Positions 60,390-64,000 of a stretch of 64,000 bases of DNA are shown in pieces. The notes beneath the pieces are model-generated. The model did no database searches. It saw only the letters and a program-made list of their open reading frames with translations, and was not told the origin of the DNA. Numbering within the stretch: position 1 is the stretch's first letter; each line of letters opens with the position of its first letter. The DNA lies in NCBI GenBank assembly GCA_963693365.1, contig CAVNZM010000009.1:9796001-9860000 (forward strand). The letters run 5' to 3'. The DNA comes from Amoebidium appalachense. Lineage: Eukaryota; Ichthyosporea. A program made the position numbers and the translations under genes.

Positions 60390-61464
60390 GGGGGGGGGGG
60401 GGGTGAGAGAAGGGGGAGGGTGGGAAAGGGGGGAGGCATAATCGATGATCCCTTCTTTCTCTTTCTCTTTTTTGTCGATCTTTTGTCTTGCACACGTTGT
60501 TCATGTGTGCGCCATTTGAATATATGTTATTAGACGCCGGGCCTGGCCTTCAGGTTGTTGATCGCCAATTTCAAAACCGTTCATTATATTTCAGAAGGTC
60601 ATTAAGATGATCCCTTCTTTCTCTTTCTCTTTTTTGTCGATCTTTTGTCTTGCACACGTTGTTCATGTGTGCGCCATTTGAATATATGTTATTAGACGCC
60701 GGGCCTGGCCTTCAGGTTGTTGATCGCCAATTTCAAAACCGTTCATTATATTTCAGAAGTAGCCAAATCCTGAGATATATATATGTTTACTATACATGCA
60801 GCCTGATCAACCAGTTCGAATGATGTTTTGTTGTGAAAAAGGCACACTTGAGACTTGAGGGGATAAAAATTCATCAGGTGTACTAAACAATATTATGAGT
60901 ATGCATGTGCAATCATGGTGTAGTATATTAATACACATAATACCAAATTTCAGACTTTCAGGGTTGTCATTTGTCGCTTTGAACAATCTTTCTGTCGGGT
61001 TATCTAAATTCAGAACACAAGAAATCACCACTTACAGAGGCTTTGCTCCACATCAACACCGTCAACTGAATACCTTTTCTGGAATATATATATATTTTAA
61101 GTTTGAAAAAAATACTTCTCATTCGTCAACCATTCGGCAATCGATGTTACAAGCCATAACATGCCCCCTCTCCCCCCCCCCCCCCCCCCCCCCCCCTTCC
61201 CGCCCGCCCCCCTATCAAAACTTTCATTCGATTCAGAGCGTTTCATCATGCGCACATAGTACAGATATATCCCTAAACATTTTTCCCACGATAAAGAAAG
61301 TGAAAGTGAGACGGGGAGAAGGAGAAGAAGCTGGGGAGGGGGAGGGGGGGGGGGGGAAGCACGGGGGTGGGCAGAGGAGAATCATATGATATGGGGAGAA
61401 ACATTGCCTTTGACGACAAATAACAACCCCCAGCCCTCACACTAACCACGCCCTAATAAACGCC
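58984..61464. other. Intergenic region, no gene seen
   Basis: Between the ligase stop and the 3' end of the RRG7-like gene. It has poly-G runs (59191-59217, 59443-59494, 59935-59963), a poly-T run (60347-60380), a poly-C run near 61172-61196 and a 154-bp direct duplication. No ORF here looks like a protein family. Confidence 0.6.
60444..60759 (+). repeat. 154-bp direct duplication, identical copies
   Basis: 60444-60597 and 60606-60759 are identical, starting GATGATCCCTTCTTTCTC and ending TATATTTCAGAAG, with 8 bases (GTCATTAA) between. Lack of any difference points to a very recent duplication or an assembly artefact. Confidence 0.95.
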
Positions 61465-62922
61465 TCAAAAGAAAGAAACCAACTCATCATTCCCCATACG
61501 ATACAACATGCTCAACTTCGAAGACCGAACACGGCCCCCCGCCATGACATCATCAAACACCGCAGTTACCAAATCAGGCAATAGCTCCATAGCGGGAAAA
61601 TTCGCTAGCCACTGTTTGATTGGTCCGTTTTCAGGAATGTGCACCAGGAAAATAGGAACCCCCCCTCTCCGAGCCGCCTGTATCATTTTCAGATTTGGGC
61701 ACACGCTGCTCACCAATAAGCTCAGGTCAACACCATCCGTTTTTTTGTGCGAATTTTCCAATTCCTGAACGACATTCGGATTCGGGGACCTTCTATGCGC
61801 CTTGCATTGCACGTTGACTATAAGCGTTTTCCCGCATGGAAGCGTCCAGTCTCCCTTTAAGTCCACCCCACCATCCCCGGCGCCACCACAATGCTCAAGT
61901 TTAAACCCGAGGGGGTTTAACACATCCAAACAATGAAATTCGTAATCCCTCCCAATCTCCACTTTTGTGCGTGTTGTTTCGGGAACCGGCAATTTTTTGG
62001 GCGGCTTGTCACCTGTCGGTTGTTTTTGACGAGAAGACCTGTAATTCACATGAGCGGGCGTTATTACAAATGTCAAAGAAAAAAGTTGGGGTGAAAGGGG
62101 TAACTGAAGCATAGCAAGTGCCTTCCTAAAACATGTGGCAGTAACACAGAAACATAGGGGGGTATAGTAGAGGAGGGGGAAGGCAGCGCGAGAGAGGAAG
62201 GAAGAGAGAGAGGGGAAAGGAGAGAGAGAGGGGGGGAGGGGGGGGGGGGGGGGGGAGAGGGGGCAGACAGAAAACGAGAGAGAGGAAGAAGTCGTCCGAT
62301 AGTGAGGCAGTGGGGAGCGTAGGGGGCGAGGGTAGAGGCGGGGACGGAGAGGGAGAGAGATGGGTAGGAGAAGAGGAGAGGGAGAGGGAGAGAGAAAAGG
62401 GGGGGGATGGGAGGGAAGGGGAGAGGGGGCGGCATTGTGATTGTGAAAGAGAGAGGGAGAGGGAGAAAGAGAGAGAGAGGGGGTGAGTGATGGAGGGGGA
62501 GAGAGGGAGCGAGAGGGAGGGGGGGGAGAGAGAGTGGGGGAGAGTGAGGGAGAGGATAGAGAGAGTGTGTGACGGAGAGCGAGTGTGAACATGTTGGGCA
62601 TAGGGGAGAGGAGACGTGGGAGAAGAGGGTGACTGAGCATGGGTTTCTGCGCAATTTTGTACTTGCGCGGACATGCGCGTAGTGAACGTGAAAAAAGGAG
62701 GCAGAAGAAGTAAAGTGGACAACATGTCTTGTCAAACCCGCGACGTTAAAACTATGCGTGAACACACAGCGCTGACAAGTCGATGATGAAACAAAGCGGA
62801 TGCGGAAGAACTTACGTCAATTTTCCGTTGCCTGGTGCAGTAGCCAAGAGTCTCAACGGTGCGCCGTGTGCACAGAAGCACCTCCACAGCGGACGTGAAA
62901 GCATGTTGCGCAGTAAAGACAT
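61465..62922 (-). CDS. RRG7-like mitochondrial protein with Mrr/PD-(D/E)XK nuclease fold
   Basis: Two exons: 62922-62816 and 62038-61465 (681 nt, 226 residues), joined in phase 2 (AC + G). Exon 1 from ATG 62922 is a classic mitochondrial presequence (MSLLRNMLSRPLWRCF..., rich in Arg/Leu/Ser, no acids); other frames of exon 1 do not splice open. Exon 2 has the RRG7 / Mrr-type core: GRDYEFHCLDVLNPLGF, then GGAGDGGVDLKGDW with the active-site-like Asp, VNVQCKAHR (the Q-x-K end of PD-(D/E)XK) and VVQELENS. In yeast RRG7 is a mitochondrial protein needed for respiratory growth; its chemistry is not settled. The 0.78-kb intron is GA-rich. The start is divergent from the exon at 63631. Confidence 0.8.
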
Positions 62923-63630
62923 GGTGGGGTGTTCCAGAAGTTTCAGAATTATTTTGTGCTAAGTCGTCGAAAGACTGCCAAACCATGCCGCTTAGAACCC
63001 GCATACAGATTTCAACTCTGACTGTCTCTATGTATTATCCTACTTCAAGCTCAAAAAAGAGAGCGTGTGACAGCTCCCTAGCGAAAATGTAACTGTTACA
63101 ACCCAGCTGTACATGTGAGAGTGATGCTTCGACTTCGTAAGGCTTGTTCGCCTGTGTGGTACCTGTGTGACCGTTGAGGTGCAGTTGTCACCCTCGATGT
63201 TCGTGATCTGGGGAGAATCTACCGCGAGATAGCCATATATGGTAAGTGGCTCACCTCTGCACCAATCGGAGCGCTGCTGCTTCCGCATGGCGCGCACGCG
63301 CACGTTCGAACTAATATGGAGGCTTAGAAGTTCACTCAAAAAGAGAATAAACCTCAGTAGCTCAAGGTGTTGCCGTATTGGTTGAGATAGTGGCCAGGCA
63401 CATAGGCCTCCATACGTCCCACAGCCACCGTGCTAGAGTGAAATAGCATATAGCACCACACCATGCCATCGCAGGGCATCCTCATATGAATATCTCCAGT
63501 TTCCCTAGATACATCTCGACCCAGCTATCCTCTAAAACGTTAGATCCCCCCGGGTCTTCCCTTGGGGAGAAAAAATTACCCTCTCCATCACCAAGTTCAC
63601 CCTTCCGCCGGGCAGGTGTTTTGTGCCGCC
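62923..63630. promoter_or_regulatory. Divergent spacer between two mitochondrial-protein genes
   Basis: About 700 bases between opposite start codons. No coding sequence seen; probably carries both promoters. Confidence 0.4.
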
Positions 63631-63706
63631 ATGGCTGTGACTGCACTGCGCCTCCGGCTGAGCCGGCATGTTACACCCGTTTGGCTGGCTAGAACCCTGG
63701 CTACAC

Positions 63707-63708
<2 letters not shown>
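63631..63708 (+). CDS. First exon of a probable mitochondrial protein
   Basis: ATG in good context (GCCGCCATGG) opens a 26-codon exon beginning MAVTALRLRLSRHVTPVWLA, arginine-rich, free of acidic residues and amphipathic, as in mitochondrial presequences. It ends at CAG|GTGTGT in phase 0, where a (GT)n intron begins. The body of the protein lies beyond the window, so its function is unknown. Confidence 0.55.
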
Positions 63709-63784
<76 letters not shown>

Positions 63785-64000
63785 CTGGGAGTGTAGCTGC
63801 GTACCTGCTTCATTAAATGCTTATTGAGAGGGGAGGGGGAGGGGGGGGGGGGGAGGGGGACTGGCTCCGCCGGGAGGGGGGGGGGGGGGGAGACTGGTTG
63901 GCTCTGTAATTTGTTGTTCCTCTTGGCTGGCCTATATACAACTGTTTACTTATGCACATGTGTGTTCGGCATGACTTATTAGAATCGATCAATCTTTTTA
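63709..64000. other. Start of intron: (GT)n and poly-G
   Basis: A (GT)n run of about 70 bases follows the donor, then G-rich tracts at 63822-63859 and 63877-63890. No exon seen before the window ends. Confidence 0.6.

Noticed and set aside
62073-62765. Ser/Pro-rich ORFs as part of the RRG7-like protein
   Set aside because: They read through a GA/CT-rich intron with good GT-AG borders (62815 to 62039).
62732-63004. 90-residue ORF as the first exon of the RRG7-like gene
   Set aside because: This frame does not splice open into exon 2. The next frame from ATG 62922 does, in phase 2, and gives a typical mitochondrial presequence.

Overview
The window is nuclear DNA of a eukaryote. Coding sequence is split into many short exons with GT-AG introns, there are no operons, and microsatellites ((CA)n, (GA)n, (CT)n) and long poly-C/poly-G tracts are unusually dense. 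A fungal-type RRG7-like mitochondrial gene and a Plavaka-family transposon would fit an opisthokont (fungus or fungus-like/holozoan protist), but the lineage cannot be fixed from the sequence alone. Most of the window is mobile DNA; the host genes I can see are an ATP-dependent DNA ligase, an RRG7-like nuclease-fold gene and the first exon of a third, mitochondrial-type gene.

Layout. (1) 1-4.5 kb: three C-terminal exons of a broken Plavaka-type transposase, a 375-bp tandem repeat, a broken membrane-protein fragment, an LTR-like repeat and a 500-base assembly gap. (2) 4.55-23.36 kb: a candidate 18.8-kb transposon bounded by 30-bp inverted termini (28/30 identical). Each terminus is followed by more than 1 kb of TATTGCCAAT-rich subterminal repeat. 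Inside lie a multi-exon Plavaka transposase (+), a divergent multi-exon gene (-) that contains or shares exons with a JmjC dioxygenase exon keeping its predicted iron ligands, and a phospholipase-D-like exon (-) in a transposase intron. (3) 23.36-26.40 kb: two oppositely oriented, broken Ty1/copia fragments. (4) 26.59-34.44 kb: a second DNA transposon with palindromic TGATTCACATT/AATGTGAATCA termini. Its piggyBac-like transposase has a SAP domain and a YqaJ-type exonuclease inserted inside the DDE catalytic fold. (5) 35.8-57.2 kb: a giant imperfect inverted repeat (arms about 8.5 and 9.9 kb, spacer about 3 kb). The right arm carries most of an apparently intact 14-exon ATP-dependent DNA ligase gene; the left arm carries a dead antisense copy that lost the exons for ligase motifs IV and V. 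(6) 59-64 kb: divergent genes, RRG7-like (-) and a mitochondrial-presequence exon (+).

How it works together. In block 2 the transposase and the JmjC-bearing transcription unit are divergent from a shared spacer inside the same inverted termini, so the JmjC and PLD genes look like transposon passengers. In block 4 a DDE transposase and a recombination-type exonuclease appear to be one polypeptide, which would couple DNA cutting/joining with end resection. Exon junctions were chosen by hand from splice-site dinucleotides, reading phase and family resemblance; none was checked by alignment or RNA data. Several frameshifts lie in homopolymers and could be assembly errors.
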